Shown: positions 47,076-56,404 of the stretch, one piece after another | Layout of the letters: each line of letters begins with the position of its first letter | Numbering within the stretch: position 1 is the first letter of the stretch | Source of the DNA: Oscillospiraceae bacterium | GTDB taxonomy: Bacteria > Bacillota > Clostridia > Oscillospirales > JAAYXM01 | DNA: 64,000 bases | Assembly: GCA_017421025.1 (NCBI GenBank) | Contig: JAFQME010000016.1 | Location: 1 to 64,000, forward strand | Reading direction: 5' to 3' | The notes under the pieces: model-generated | Told to the model about the DNA's origin: nothing | Seen by the model: only the letters and a program-made list of their open reading frames with translations | Databases searched by the model: none | Translations under genes and position numbers: made by a program

Positions 47076-48266
47076 TTATTTGACGTAATCTTTGAGCACA
47101 TCTGCCATGAGATCAATTCCGGTACGAATTTGATCTTCAGAAGGCAGGGAATAATTCATGCGGAAGGTAGGTGTTACCTCATGCTCATCCACAGAGAATG
47201 AGGACCCCGGAACCGCAACTACTTTTTTCTCGCCGGTCTTGCGGCAGAAATCCATTGCGTCGTAACCGTCCGGAAGAGAACACCACAGGAAGAGACCGCC
47301 GGTCGGGCGGACATAACGGACTTTTCCGTCAAATTTTTCATCGATCAAATCGCACATGAGCTGCGCACGGCTACCATAGAGCGTGCAAATCTTTGCAATA
47401 TGCGCATCCAAATCATGACGTTCCAAGAAGCGAGCTGCGATCATCTGGAAGAACAGATTGGTATGAACGTCGCTCACCTGCTTTGCAACAGTGAGTTTTG
47501 CAACCAAGTCTTTATGTGCAATACAGAAGCCGATACGCATACCCGGAGAAAGGACTTTGGAATAGGAACCGGAGAAGATGACACGACCGGTTTCATCCAA
47601 ACTTTTAATCGGCGGCACGTACTCACCTGCAAAACGCAGTTCGAAATACGGGCTGTCTTCCAAGATCAGAACATTGTATGTTTCCGCAAGTTCTAAGAGT
47701 TTCTTTCTGCGTGCAAGACTCATTACATGTCCGGACGGATTTTGGAAGGTTGGAATGGTGTAAATGAATTTGACGTTTTTGGTGGTTTGGAGTGTTCTCT
47801 CCAACACCTCGAGATCCATTCCGTCATCATCCATCGGGATTCCGATGAGTTTTGCGTTATAAGAACGGAATGCATTGAGCGCACCGATGAAGCTGGGCAT
47901 CTCACAAAGGATGACATCCCCTTCGTTGACCAATACTTTGGTTAACATTTCGATGACCTGCTGACCACCGCTTGTGATGAGAGTATCATCAAAGGTACGT
48001 CCAACGTTGTATTTTTCTTTCATGCGCTTTGCGGTAAGCGTGCGAAGCGGGTTATACCCTTCGCTTACACCGTACTGCAGTGCAGACGCTGCGTCATTTG
48101 CAAAAATCTCCGCCGCAATCTCTGCCATTTCCGCCGCAGGGAAACTTTCCGGTGCCGGATTTCCCGCAGCAAAGGAAATCACGGTTGGGTCCTGCGTGAC
48201 TTTCAAAATCTCTCGGATTGCAGAGGGCTGAAGAGTTGAAATTCGTTCTGAAAACTTGAAATTCAA
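47076..48266 (-). CDS. PLP-dependent aminotransferase, class I/II (2-aminoadipate/LysN-like)
   Basis: This 396-residue enzyme transfers amino groups with pyridoxal phosphate. The PLP Lys is in FSGSYSKVLSPGMRIG (about 230). Other motifs are ISFAAGNPAPESFPA, LQYGVSEGYNPLR and PTFQNPSGHVMSL. It lacks the GntR DNA-binding domain of MocR proteins. The closest named group is 2-aminoadipate or aromatic aminotransferase, but substrate is uncertain. The start is TTG at 48266, because AAGGAGG lies 8 bases ahead and the sequence MNFKFSERI then fits the family start; an upstream start would run through the promoter. Confidence 0.88.
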   Translation of the reverse strand: MNFKFSERISTLQPSAIREILKVTQDPTVISFAAGNPAPESFPAAEMAEIAAEIFANDAASALQYGVSEGYNPLRTLTAKRMKEKYNVGRTFDDTLITSGGQQVIEMLTKVLVNEGDVILCEMPSFIGALNAFRSYNAKLIGIPMDDDGMDLEVLERTLQTTKNVKFIYTIPTFQNPSGHVMSLARRKKLLELAETYNVLILEDSPYFELRFAGEYVPPIKSLDETGRVIFSGSYSKVLSPGMRIGFCIAHKDLVAKLTVAKQVSDVHTNLFFQMIAARFLERHDLDAHIAKICTLYGSRAQLMCDLIDEKFDGKVRYVRPTGGLFLWCSLPDGYDAMDFCRKTGEKKVVAVPGSSFSVDEHEVTPTFRMNYSLPSEDQIRTGIDLMADVLKDYVK

Positions 48267-48295
48267 GTGAATCGCCTCCTTAAATATCAAACTAT

Positions 48296-48324
48296 ATTTT
48301 ACCACAGTTGTCTTCTCTTGGCAA
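48296..48324 (-). promoter_or_regulatory. aminotransferase-trpS promoter
   Basis: On the minus strand TTGCCA (48319-48324), 17 bases, TAAAAT (48296-48301). Confidence 0.65.
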
Positions 48325-48327
48325 GCA

Positions 48328-48357
48328 GAAAAGCCACTGCGTGAGCAGTGGCTTTTT
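48328..48357 (-). terminator. terminator after pfkA
   Basis: A perfect 12-base-pair stem (AAAAGCCACTGC with GCAGTGGCTTTT) and a 4-base loop. The T-run is short on the minus strand. Confidence 0.75.
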
Positions 48358-48364
48358 GTTTGAT

Positions 48365-49336
48365 TTATACCGCCATCATCTTGGAGGTCAAATACATTTC
48401 ATTCGGGAGATCCTTATGCATTTCGAGCGCTTCATTGATGTCCATATCAATGAGTTTATCATTGACCACGCAGACAACACGGTTGCTTTTGCCGTTCAAG
48501 ATACCGGTAACTGCATACTCGCCCATACGAGTCGCCCATACACGGTCCTCCGCAGAAGGACTGCCACCACGCTGAATATGACCCAAAATAGTGACTCGTG
48601 CGTCAATTCCGGTTTCTTCCTTGATCTTCTCGGCAACCTTCATTGCACTTCCAACGCCTTCTGCCACAATGATGATGAAGTGGGAACGCTTATTGATACG
48701 GCCCAAACGGATTTTTTCGATGACATCCTGCTCCATATCAAGTTCTTTTTCCGGGACCAGGATTGCGGTTGCGCCGGTAGCGATGCCGACATGGAGTGCG
48801 AGATGCCCTGCATTACGGCCCATGACCTCAACGACCGAACAACGTTCATGAGACTGCATGGTGTCACGCAGTTTGTCAATCGCATCCTGCGCAGTATTGC
48901 AAGCGGTATCAAACCCGATGCTGTACTGGGTGGATGCAATATCATTATCAATGGTAGCCGGGATTCCGATGGTGGGGACACCGTGTGCCGCAAGGTCACG
49001 TGCGCCACGGAAAGTACCGTCACCGCCAATTGCGATGATCCCGTCAATCCCGAGATATTTGCAGGTTCCAATCGCCTTTTTCACGCCCTCTTCGGTCATA
49101 AACTCCGGGCAACGAGCGGTGTAAAGCATGGTGCCACCACGGGAAATCACACCGTTAACACTTCTCGCATCCATGGTGACAATATCACCATTGATGAGTC
49201 CGTTATAACCTCTATGGATTCCAAGACAGGTAATCCCGTAATAAGAGCAAGAGCGGACAACCGCACGGATTGCGGCATTCATGCCTGGTGCGTCACCGCC
49301 GCTGGTGAGAACGCCGATTCGATTGATCTTAGCCAT
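48365..49336 (-). CDS. pfkA: ATP-dependent 6-phosphofructokinase
   Basis: This 323-residue glycolytic enzyme phosphorylates fructose-6-phosphate. It has the ATP site GVLTSGGDAPGMNAAIR and AIGGDGTFRGA, where the Gly after Asp marks ATP rather than pyrophosphate use. The catalytic Asp is in IPATIDNDI. MGRNAGHLAL and GHIQRGGSPSAEDR complete the active site. It follows the D-aminopeptidase gene by 12 bases in the same direction as dnaE. Confidence 0.97.
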   Translation of the reverse strand: MAKINRIGVLTSGGDAPGMNAAIRAVVRSCSYYGITCLGIHRGYNGLINGDIVTMDARSVNGVISRGGTMLYTARCPEFMTEEGVKKAIGTCKYLGIDGIIAIGGDGTFRGARDLAAHGVPTIGIPATIDNDIASTQYSIGFDTACNTAQDAIDKLRDTMQSHERCSVVEVMGRNAGHLALHVGIATGATAILVPEKELDMEQDVIEKIRLGRINKRSHFIIIVAEGVGSAMKVAEKIKEETGIDARVTILGHIQRGGSPSAEDRVWATRMGEYAVTGILNGKSNRVVCVVNDKLIDMDINEALEMHKDLPNEMYLTSKMMAV

Positions 49337-49348
49337 AATTCTTTCTCC

Positions 49349-50137
49349 TTAGAACAGCAAATCTAAATAGCTGTTGATTTCAAACACAAGCTTGCGCACG
49401 GTACGTGCGTCCATACGCTCGACTTCCGGATGGTTCTTGCAGTATTCGTCGCACTGATCCGCACGGAAGAATTCGAGTTTCACTTCCGCAGGAAGTTGGA
49501 CTTTATACGGACGAATGTCTTTGACTCGTTTCAGCCCTTCGCAAGCTGCGGCGCGGATTTTTTCTTCCGCTTCTTTGAGGTCGATGCATCTCGCACTCGC
49601 CCAACCGATACCTTCTTTCACGATTGCGGTTGCGATGTCACCGAGGAACGCACGACCTTCCACACAAGCTGCGAGGTCGCCCGAGACCATGACCATCGGG
49701 ACCCCGAATGCGCCGACAAACTGAGCACCCTGCCCGATTTCACCGGTCTTCTTGCCGTTGACATAGTAGTTATACCAACTTTTTGAGCTTTGGGTATGGT
49801 CGAAAAAGCCGTTCATTGTGCCTGCCATCGCATGGCAGCCGACTTCCATATATGCATCAATCTCGCCACTACGAATGAGTTCCCGCCATTCGGCAAACGA
49901 AACCTGCTTTGCCTTGGGATGCAGTTTTTCTTTGATGAAGTTCTTTCCGCTATGGTGACCGTCAACCACATAGACTTCGGTTGCACCGCCGTCAAGTGCG
50001 CCTTCCACCGCAGCGTAGAGGTCAGCCATCAAACGTCCGACCGCATACTGATACATCTCACTCGGCTCACTGTAAATATGGTCCGGATGATTGACACCGC
50101 TGACGCCTTCCAAATCCGTCATAATAACAACCTTCAT
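49349..50137 (-). CDS. M55-family D-aminopeptidase (DppA-like)
   Basis: This 262-residue zinc peptidase of the DppA family releases D-alanine from D-amino-acid peptides. Metal ligands are in MTDLEGVSG (Asp8, Glu10), VDGHHSGKNF, VGCHAMAGT and GEIGQ. The family forms a decamer with the sites inside. It lies between dnaE and pfkA without a transporter nearby; wall-peptide recycling is plausible. Confidence 0.9.
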   Translation of the reverse strand: MKVVIMTDLEGVSGVNHPDHIYSEPSEMYQYAVGRLMADLYAAVEGALDGGATEVYVVDGHHSGKNFIKEKLHPKAKQVSFAEWRELIRSGEIDAYMEVGCHAMAGTMNGFFDHTQSSKSWYNYYVNGKKTGEIGQGAQFVGAFGVPMVMVSGDLAACVEGRAFLGDIATAIVKEGIGWASARCIDLKEAEEKIRAAACEGLKRVKDIRPYKVQLPAEVKLEFFRADQCDEYCKNHPEVERMDARTVRKLVFEINSYLDLLF

Positions 50138-50211
50138 AGGAAAACAATCCTTTCAGACAAAATAATCTATTATACAGTATACACGCAAAAACGGAAAAGT
50201 AAAGAGAAACT

Positions 50212-53200
50212 TTACTTCAAAACTGCATTTTCCTCACCCATTAAAACGGTGATGCGGTGATGTAACCGTGCATCAGCTTCCACGTTGCCTTTCAGGCGTT
50301 TTCCACTGTCTGCAAAATACAGAATCACAGTCCGCTCTCCCGGGAATGCACGGAGCAAATCACTCATTGCGGTGTATTTCGGATCGTCTTGGCTTGCAAA
50401 CCGCAGATACAGTTTTTCTCCGCTTTCTTTCGGTTTCACAGGTTCTTGGTTAATTGTTAGTTCTTCCACCGAGTCGCACAGAATTTGAGGCGCACCTTCA
50501 TCACGGATGCTGATGCGTCCACGCACCACGAGGAGCGCATCTTCTCTCAGGAGCGTGCGATGGTCGGCAAGGATTTTGGGGAACACGATAATCTCCGCTG
50601 TACCCGAAATATCCTCCAAGGTGAGATATGCCATCATTTGATTGCTTCGAGTGGTTTTGGTTTTGATTTCACTCACCGCACCCGCAATCAGCACCACCTG
50701 TCCGTCTCGGAATTGAGGAGATCCCTCTGCATCATCTGAAGTCAGTTGCGAAATCTGCATAATAGAGCGACGCTTGAGTTCATCGGTATACGCTTCCATC
50801 GGATGCCCTGAGAGATACAATCCTGCCGTTTCACGTTCCAACGTAAGCAACGTTTTCTTATCAAATTCCGGAATGTTCGGTAATGCGACAGTTTTGAACG
50901 TTTCGGTTTCTTCCCCACCCATGCTGAACAGATCCATCTGGCCTGCCACATTCTTACTGCGATTGATCGAGATATCATCCAAAACCTTCTCATACACCTG
51001 TAAATGCTGACTGCGTGCACCAAACTTGTCAAACGCACCGCATTTGATGAGATTTTCCACTGCACGACGATTGAGTTCCCTCTCGCTCATGCGTTCACAG
51101 AAATCCTGCAATGATGTAAACGGTCCGTTTTCTTCTCGCTCGCTTACCACAATCTTTACCATGCCACGACCGATATTTTTGATTGCTGCAAGCCCAAAGC
51201 GAATTGCATCTCCGCTGACCGTAAAATCGTCAAATGATTCATTGATATCCGGAGGAAGCAGATGCACTCCCATTTCACGGCACAAGGCGATATACTCTGT
51301 GATCTTCGCACTGTTGTCTAAAACCGAGGTGAGAAGTGCTGCCATATACTGTCGTGGATAATGATACTTCATATATGCGGTTTGGTATGACACCATGGCA
51401 TATGCCGCTGCATGGGCTTTGTTGAACGCATAGTTTGCAAATGCAACGATTTCGTCAAAAATCTCGTTTGCAATCTGCTCCGAGATACCATTTCCTGCAG
51501 CACCCGGGATTCCCTCTTCGGGATTTCCCCGGACAAAGTTCTCCCGCTCACGCAAGATTTCTTTTTCCTTTTTCTTGGAAATCGCACGACGAACCATATC
51601 CGCACGTCCAAGGGAATATCCTGCGATTTTACGGAAGATATCCATGACCTGTTCCTGATAAACAATACAACCGTAAGTAACTTCCAGGATTTCTTTCAGC
51701 CACGGGTGTTTATAAGTAATTTTTTCCGGATGATATTTGCAGTCGATATAATGCGGAATCGAGTCCATTGGACCCGGGCGGAACAATGCCACAATTGCAG
51801 TGATTTCTTCAATCGAGTGTGGTTTCATTCCCATGACCACATTGGTCATACCGCCACTTTCCAACTGAAATACACCTGCGGTTTTCCCCTGTGCCAACAT
51901 GGCAAACGTTCCCTCGTCATGATCGTCGATATCATCGAGTGAAAACGCAGGCTCAGTTTTTTGAATCATTGCTTCCGCATCACGCAAAACCGTCAAATTG
52001 CGAAGTCCCAAAAAGTCCATCTTCAAAAGTCCCAACCGTTCCAAGGTAGTCATTGGGAACTGGGTGACGATGGATTCGTCGTTTTTGGAAAGCGGAACAT
52101 AACTGTCTACCGGATTCTTTGTGATAACCACACCCGCAGCATGGGTGGAGGCATGGCGAGGCATTCCCTCCAGCGCCTTTGCGGTGTCAATCAATTTGCG
52201 AATCCGTGCATCGTTTTCATACATTTCCTTTAAGGGTTTGGAAACGGCGAGTGCTTTTTCAATGGTCATCTTGAGTTCAAAGGGGATTTGCTTTGCAACC
52301 GCATCTACTTCCCCGTACGGAATGTTCAGCACACGTCCGACATCACGAACCGCACCACGAGCCGCCATGGTACCAAACGTAACAATCTGCGCAACACGGT
52401 CGGCGCCATACTTGTCCACCACATAGTCAATGACCTCTTGACGGCGGACATAGCAGAAGTCAATATCAATATCCGGCATACTGACACGCTCCGGATTCAA
52501 GAAGCGTTCAAAATACAAATTGTACTTCATCGGATCAATGCTGGTGATATTCAGGCAATACGAAACCAAACTTCCCGCTGCACTTCCACGTCCCGGTCCG
52601 ACCGGAATTCCGCTTTCTTTTGCAAAACGGATGAAATCCCAGACAATGATGAAGTAATCCACATATCCCATCTGCTCGATCATATTCATCTCATAGGTAA
52701 GACGTGTGCGATATTCCTCCGGCGGATTTGGGAATCGCTCTTCAAACCCACGATTTACCAAATATCGGAAGTATTCCGCAGAAGACGCAAACTCACTCGG
52801 GACATCATAGTGCGGCAAATGGTATTTCCCAAATGTGAACTCCATTTGACAAACTTCAGCGATTTTGACTGTGTTTTCAATTGCCTCGGGATGATTCGGG
52901 AAGAGTTTCCGCATTTCCGCTTCGCTCTTAAGATAGAATTCCTCGGTTGCAAATTTCATGCGGTCCGGATCATCCAATGTTTTATTCATCTGCACGCACA
53001 TGAGGACGTCCTGCACATAGGCATCCTCACGGGTGAGATAGTGCGCATCATTGGTTGCAACCAACGGCAAGGAGAGTTCTTCCGCAAGACGGTATAACCC
53101 TTGATTGATTGCACGTTGTTCCGGGATGCCATGGTCCTGTATTTCCAAATAGAAATTCCCTTCTCCGTAAATCTCGGACAAGGTTTTTGCGTACTCTTTT

Positions 53201-53664
53201 GCGCCCGTATAGTCGCCACGCTCCAAATAGCGCGGAATCGCCCCGGCAAGGCAGGCAGAAAGACAAATGAGTCCCTCGGAATGCTCACGCAAGAGCTCCA
53301 AATCCACTCGGGGACGATTATAAAACCCCTCGGTAAAGCCTTGACTCACCATGCGAATCAAGTTTTGATAGCCAATTTCGTTTTTACAAAGCAAGACAAG
53401 ATGCGCCGCCTCCGAATCCAGTCCGTGCACCTTATCAAAACGGGTGCGGGGCGCAACATAAACTTCGCAGCCGATGATGGGATGGATTCCCTCACGCTTC
53501 GCTTCCTCATAGAAATCAATGACACCGTACATCACGCCGTGATCTGTGATGGCAACCGCAGATTGCCCCAGTTCTTTTGCACGTGCAATCAGACCCTTGA
53601 TTCTGCAAGCGCCGTCGAGCAAACTGTATTCACTATGTACATGCAAATGAACAAATCCGCTCAT
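50212..53664 (-). CDS. dnaE: DNA polymerase III alpha subunit
   Basis: This 1150-residue replicative polymerase of the DnaE type has an N-terminal PHP domain with VHVHSEYSLLDG (metal-binding) and VAITDHGVM. The palm domain has PDIDIDFCYVRR near residue 400, with the catalytic Asp residues. A helix-hairpin-helix lies at about 830-900, and an OB fold (about 990-1070) is followed by a C-terminal part. It overlaps whiA by four bases, a tight coupling. Confidence 0.97.
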   Translation of the reverse strand: MSGFVHLHVHSEYSLLDGACRIKGLIARAKELGQSAVAITDHGVMYGVIDFYEEAKREGIHPIIGCEVYVAPRTRFDKVHGLDSEAAHLVLLCKNEIGYQNLIRMVSQGFTEGFYNRPRVDLELLREHSEGLICLSACLAGAIPRYLERGDYTGAKEYAKTLSEIYGEGNFYLEIQDHGIPEQRAINQGLYRLAEELSLPLVATNDAHYLTREDAYVQDVLMCVQMNKTLDDPDRMKFATEEFYLKSEAEMRKLFPNHPEAIENTVKIAEVCQMEFTFGKYHLPHYDVPSEFASSAEYFRYLVNRGFEERFPNPPEEYRTRLTYEMNMIEQMGYVDYFIIVWDFIRFAKESGIPVGPGRGSAAGSLVSYCLNITSIDPMKYNLYFERFLNPERVSMPDIDIDFCYVRRQEVIDYVVDKYGADRVAQIVTFGTMAARGAVRDVGRVLNIPYGEVDAVAKQIPFELKMTIEKALAVSKPLKEMYENDARIRKLIDTAKALEGMPRHASTHAAGVVITKNPVDSYVPLSKNDESIVTQFPMTTLERLGLLKMDFLGLRNLTVLRDAEAMIQKTEPAFSLDDIDDHDEGTFAMLAQGKTAGVFQLESGGMTNVVMGMKPHSIEEITAIVALFRPGPMDSIPHYIDCKYHPEKITYKHPWLKEILEVTYGCIVYQEQVMDIFRKIAGYSLGRADMVRRAISKKKEKEILRERENFVRGNPEEGIPGAAGNGISEQIANEIFDEIVAFANYAFNKAHAAAYAMVSYQTAYMKYHYPRQYMAALLTSVLDNSAKITEYIALCREMGVHLLPPDINESFDDFTVSGDAIRFGLAAIKNIGRGMVKIVVSEREENGPFTSLQDFCERMSERELNRRAVENLIKCGAFDKFGARSQHLQVYEKVLDDISINRSKNVAGQMDLFSMGGEETETFKTVALPNIPEFDKKTLLTLERETAGLYLSGHPMEAYTDELKRRSIMQISQLTSDDAEGSPQFRDGQVVLIAGAVSEIKTKTTRSNQMMAYLTLEDISGTAEIIVFPKILADHRTLLREDALLVVRGRISIRDEGAPQILCDSVEELTINQEPVKPKESGEKLYLRFASQDDPKYTAMSDLLRAFPGERTVILYFADSGKRLKGNVEADARLHHRITVLMGEENAVLK

Positions 53665-54557
53665 TTTTCTTTCTCCTTCTCGGCAAGTTCCATCAACTTA
53701 CGGAATCGATGATTGAGTCCCGATTTGGTCACATCCCCTAAGATTTCGCAAAGCTCTGCCATGGTCTTTTCCGGATTCTCGATTCGTACACGAGCTGCCT
53801 CACGAAGTTTTTCCGGAAGTGAATCCAAATCCAACGTTTCAAATGCTTTTACTTGACGTGCTGCCGTGTCCAGCATTTTTTCATAGTTTGCATTTTCAAA
53901 ATTACTTTTGCGATTGACTCTGTTTTTGAGTTCTTTATACATTTTGGTTTCCATCACATGCATCGCAGCAATTGGTGCTCCGATCAAAGTAAGCACATCC
54001 TCAACCATGCTGCTTTCTTTGAAGTAAATGACAAAATTTCCTTTGCGCTCTGTGCACTTGGCACGCAGATTCAATTCCGGAAGCATCGCAAGAACCTCTC
54101 GGCTCAGTCGAAAATGCGAGGTGGTGAGTTCCAAATGATATGTGGTCTGCGGGTCAAAAACCGAGCCGGAAGCCAAAAACACCCCTCTCAAAAAGGCTGC
54201 ACGGGTTCTGTCGTCCTCCACCAAAGCGGCATTGAGACGGATGACGTTTGTGCTTCCGAGTTCAAACCCAAACGCATCAAACAGGACACCGAGTTTTTCT
54301 TGCGATTGAATCACCAAACTGTATTTTTTCAGCGCAGCCGTCGGAATGATTTTTTTATCAAAATCAAACCCAAAAAGGAGTTTTAACAACCGAGAAACTC
54401 GTCCGACCAGTTCTGCATTTCCTGTAACAATCCGCAAAGACCGTGCATCAAAAGACTGCGCAAACAATACAATTCCGCACAGCTCCGCCAGAGCACATTT
54501 TTCATGCTCAATGGGGACTTTGCATAATTCTGCTTTCACCTGTGCGGAAAATGTCAT
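53661..54557 (-). CDS. whiA: sporulation/division regulator WhiA
   Basis: This 298-residue protein has an N-terminal half with a LAGLIDADG-like fold (about 80-190, AAFLRGVFLASGSVFDP) that has lost catalysis, and a C-terminal helix-turn-helix (about 225-295, LCEILGDVTKSGLNHRFRKL). WhiA is a DNA-binding protein linked to cell division and, in actinobacteria, sporulation. It lies between yvcK and dnaE. In many Firmicutes an HPr/Crh gene follows whiA; it is missing here. Confidence 0.95.
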   Translation of the reverse strand: MTFSAQVKAELCKVPIEHEKCALAELCGIVLFAQSFDARSLRIVTGNAELVGRVSRLLKLLFGFDFDKKIIPTAALKKYSLVIQSQEKLGVLFDAFGFELGSTNVIRLNAALVEDDRTRAAFLRGVFLASGSVFDPQTTYHLELTTSHFRLSREVLAMLPELNLRAKCTERKGNFVIYFKESSMVEDVLTLIGAPIAAMHVMETKMYKELKNRVNRKSNFENANYEKMLDTAARQVKAFETLDLDSLPEKLREAARVRIENPEKTMAELCEILGDVTKSGLNHRFRKLMELAEKEKEK

Positions 54558-54560
54558 TTG

Positions 54561-55523
54561 TTACTCCTCCATCAGTTTCATCAGAGCCTCTGCCAAAAGC
54601 TCCGGGTCATGACGTGCATAGCGTTTATCATCAGAAGCGAGCGGTGCATAATGAAGGGTCACTCCTGCGGCATCAAACCGCTCGGAATCCACCACGATGG
54701 CCTCGGCTGCTTCTTTTTCGTATTTTTCCAAAAGTTCTTTCCCAATAGGAGTTTCGTTGACCAAACAATGGTCAAACAGTTTACAGCCCGCATGATCGAA
54801 CAGCGCTTTCACATGATCAAATGCGGTGTATCCCTCGGTTTCACCTTCCTGGGTCATAATATTACAGACATAAATCTTTTTGGCGTTGGAACGGTTGATT
54901 GCGCCCACTACACCGCTCACCAAAAGATTCGGGAGAATACTGGTGTACAAGCTTCCCGGACCAAGCACCAAAAGATCGGCGTTTTCGATTGCATCCAAAC
55001 TTTCTTCCAGTGCACACGGATACTCCGGAATCAATCGCACCCGTTTAATTGGGCTGTCTTGCTCTTTTTTCGCTTCAAAAATGCGTGATTCGCCCAATAC
55101 ACAGACGCCGTTTTCAAATTCAGCTTCCAAACGGATGTCTTCCACCGTTACAGGCAGTACCCGACCGGTAATATTGAGAATATTGCTTAAATAACGGACT
55201 GCTTGATAAAACGAACCGGTGACCTCATTGAGCGCAGCAAGAAATAAGTTTCCAAAGCTTTGTCCTGCAAGGCCTCCTTCAGAAAAGCGATAACCTAAAA
55301 GGTCTCTCATCATCGGTTCTGCATTGGAGAGTGCAGTGATACAGTTCCGAATATCTCCGGGCGGAAGCATCCCCATTTCTTGGCGAAGAATTCCGGAGCC
55401 GCCGCCATCATCCGCAACCGTGACTATTGCGGTAATTCGGTCGGTATGGCGTTTCAGTCCTCGCAGCATGGTAGAAAGGCCTGTTCCTCCTCCGATTGCT
55501 ACGATTTGACTGTGATCCTTCAT
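54561..55523 (-). CDS. yvcK: YvcK (CofD-like) morphology and carbon-metabolism protein
   Basis: This 320-residue protein of the CofD/YvcK family has the nucleotide-sugar-binding opening AIGGGTGLSTMLRGLK (about 10-25) and VTVADDGGGSGILRQ. In Bacillus it is needed for cell shape on gluconeogenic carbon and binds UDP-GlcNAc. The adjacent rapZ and whiA genes are the standard neighbours. No regulatory site is visible in the 9-base gap to rapZ. Confidence 0.94.
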   Translation of the reverse strand: MKDHSQIVAIGGGTGLSTMLRGLKRHTDRITAIVTVADDGGGSGILRQEMGMLPPGDIRNCITALSNAEPMMRDLLGYRFSEGGLAGQSFGNLFLAALNEVTGSFYQAVRYLSNILNITGRVLPVTVEDIRLEAEFENGVCVLGESRIFEAKKEQDSPIKRVRLIPEYPCALEESLDAIENADLLVLGPGSLYTSILPNLLVSGVVGAINRSNAKKIYVCNIMTQEGETEGYTAFDHVKALFDHAGCKLFDHCLVNETPIGKELLEKYEKEAAEAIVVDSERFDAAGVTLHYAPLASDDKRYARHDPELLAEALMKLMEE

Positions 55524-55532
55524 AAAATCCTC

Positions 55533-56396
55533 CTATTCGCGTCCAATATCACGATGAAGTGTGGTGCTTCGGAATCCGTTTTCATTGATGTGGCGACACA
55601 ACTCCTCACTCAGTACCACTGAGCGATGCTTTCCGCCGGTACATCCGATTCCGATGACCAACGTGGTTTTCCCTTCTTCAATATATTGTGGAACCAGGTA
55701 GTCTATCATAGAATAAAGATGCCCCAAAAACTCCTGTGTATCCTCATTTTGCAGCACGTATTCCCGAACTTCCGGTTCAAGCCCGGTTTTCGGGCGCAAT
55801 TCCAGCAAATAAAACGGGTTTGGCAAAAAACGAACGTCAAACATGACATCCGCCTCTGGCGGTGCGCCGTACTTAAACCCAAAGGACATAACACTGATCG
55901 CCATAGAGCGGTCATGTTCTTCCATCCCCACAAACAAATCAAGCAGATGTTGACGAAGTCCGGATGTACTCATACTTGTTGTGTTGATGATATAATCCGC
56001 ACGTGCACGCACACCCGAAAGAATTCCGATTTCCTGTTGGATGGCTTGCTGCATGCTCATCCCCTCTTTTTGCAGAGGATGCTTTCTGCGTGTTTCACGC
56101 TGACGACTGATGATAGTCTCCGCAGATGCCTCAAAGAACAGGATTCGATGGGTGCAATCCAGTCCCTTGAGTTCTTCCAATGCAGAGAATAGGCGGTTAA
56201 AATCCACGCCGCCTCGTGTGTCCACAACCAAAACCGCACGTTCAAAACGGCCCTTTGCCGCTATACACATTTCTGCAAACATAGGAATCAGTTCTGCCGG
56301 CATGTTATCCACGCAATAATAACCCAAATCCTCAAACACCGCTACTGCACGGCTTTTTCCTGCCCCGGACATTCCGGATACGATTAAAAATTCCAT
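55533..56396 (-). CDS. rapZ: RNase adapter/nucleotide-binding protein RapZ (YvcJ)
   Basis: This 287-residue protein has a P-loop (GMSGAGKSRAV, residues 8-15) and a C-terminal regulatory domain with GIGCTGGKHRSVVLSE. RapZ binds a small nucleotide or GlcN6P and, in E. coli, controls amino-sugar synthesis through RNase E; in Firmicutes YvcJ hydrolyses GTP and its target is unclear. It is placed between murB and yvcK, as usual. Confidence 0.95.
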   Translation of the reverse strand: MEFLIVSGMSGAGKSRAVAVFEDLGYYCVDNMPAELIPMFAEMCIAAKGRFERAVLVVDTRGGVDFNRLFSALEELKGLDCTHRILFFEASAETIISRQRETRRKHPLQKEGMSMQQAIQQEIGILSGVRARADYIINTTSMSTSGLRQHLLDLFVGMEEHDRSMAISVMSFGFKYGAPPEADVMFDVRFLPNPFYLLELRPKTGLEPEVREYVLQNEDTQEFLGHLYSMIDYLVPQYIEEGKTTLVIGIGCTGGKHRSVVLSEELCRHINENGFRSTTLHRDIGRE

Positions 56397-56404
56397 ACTT
56401 CCTC

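Noticed and set aside
46075-49366. Long plus-strand open frames opposite trpS (46075-47088) and pfkA (48308-49366)
   Set aside because: They lie antisense to well-conserved genes, lack ribosome sites and show no recognisable domains.
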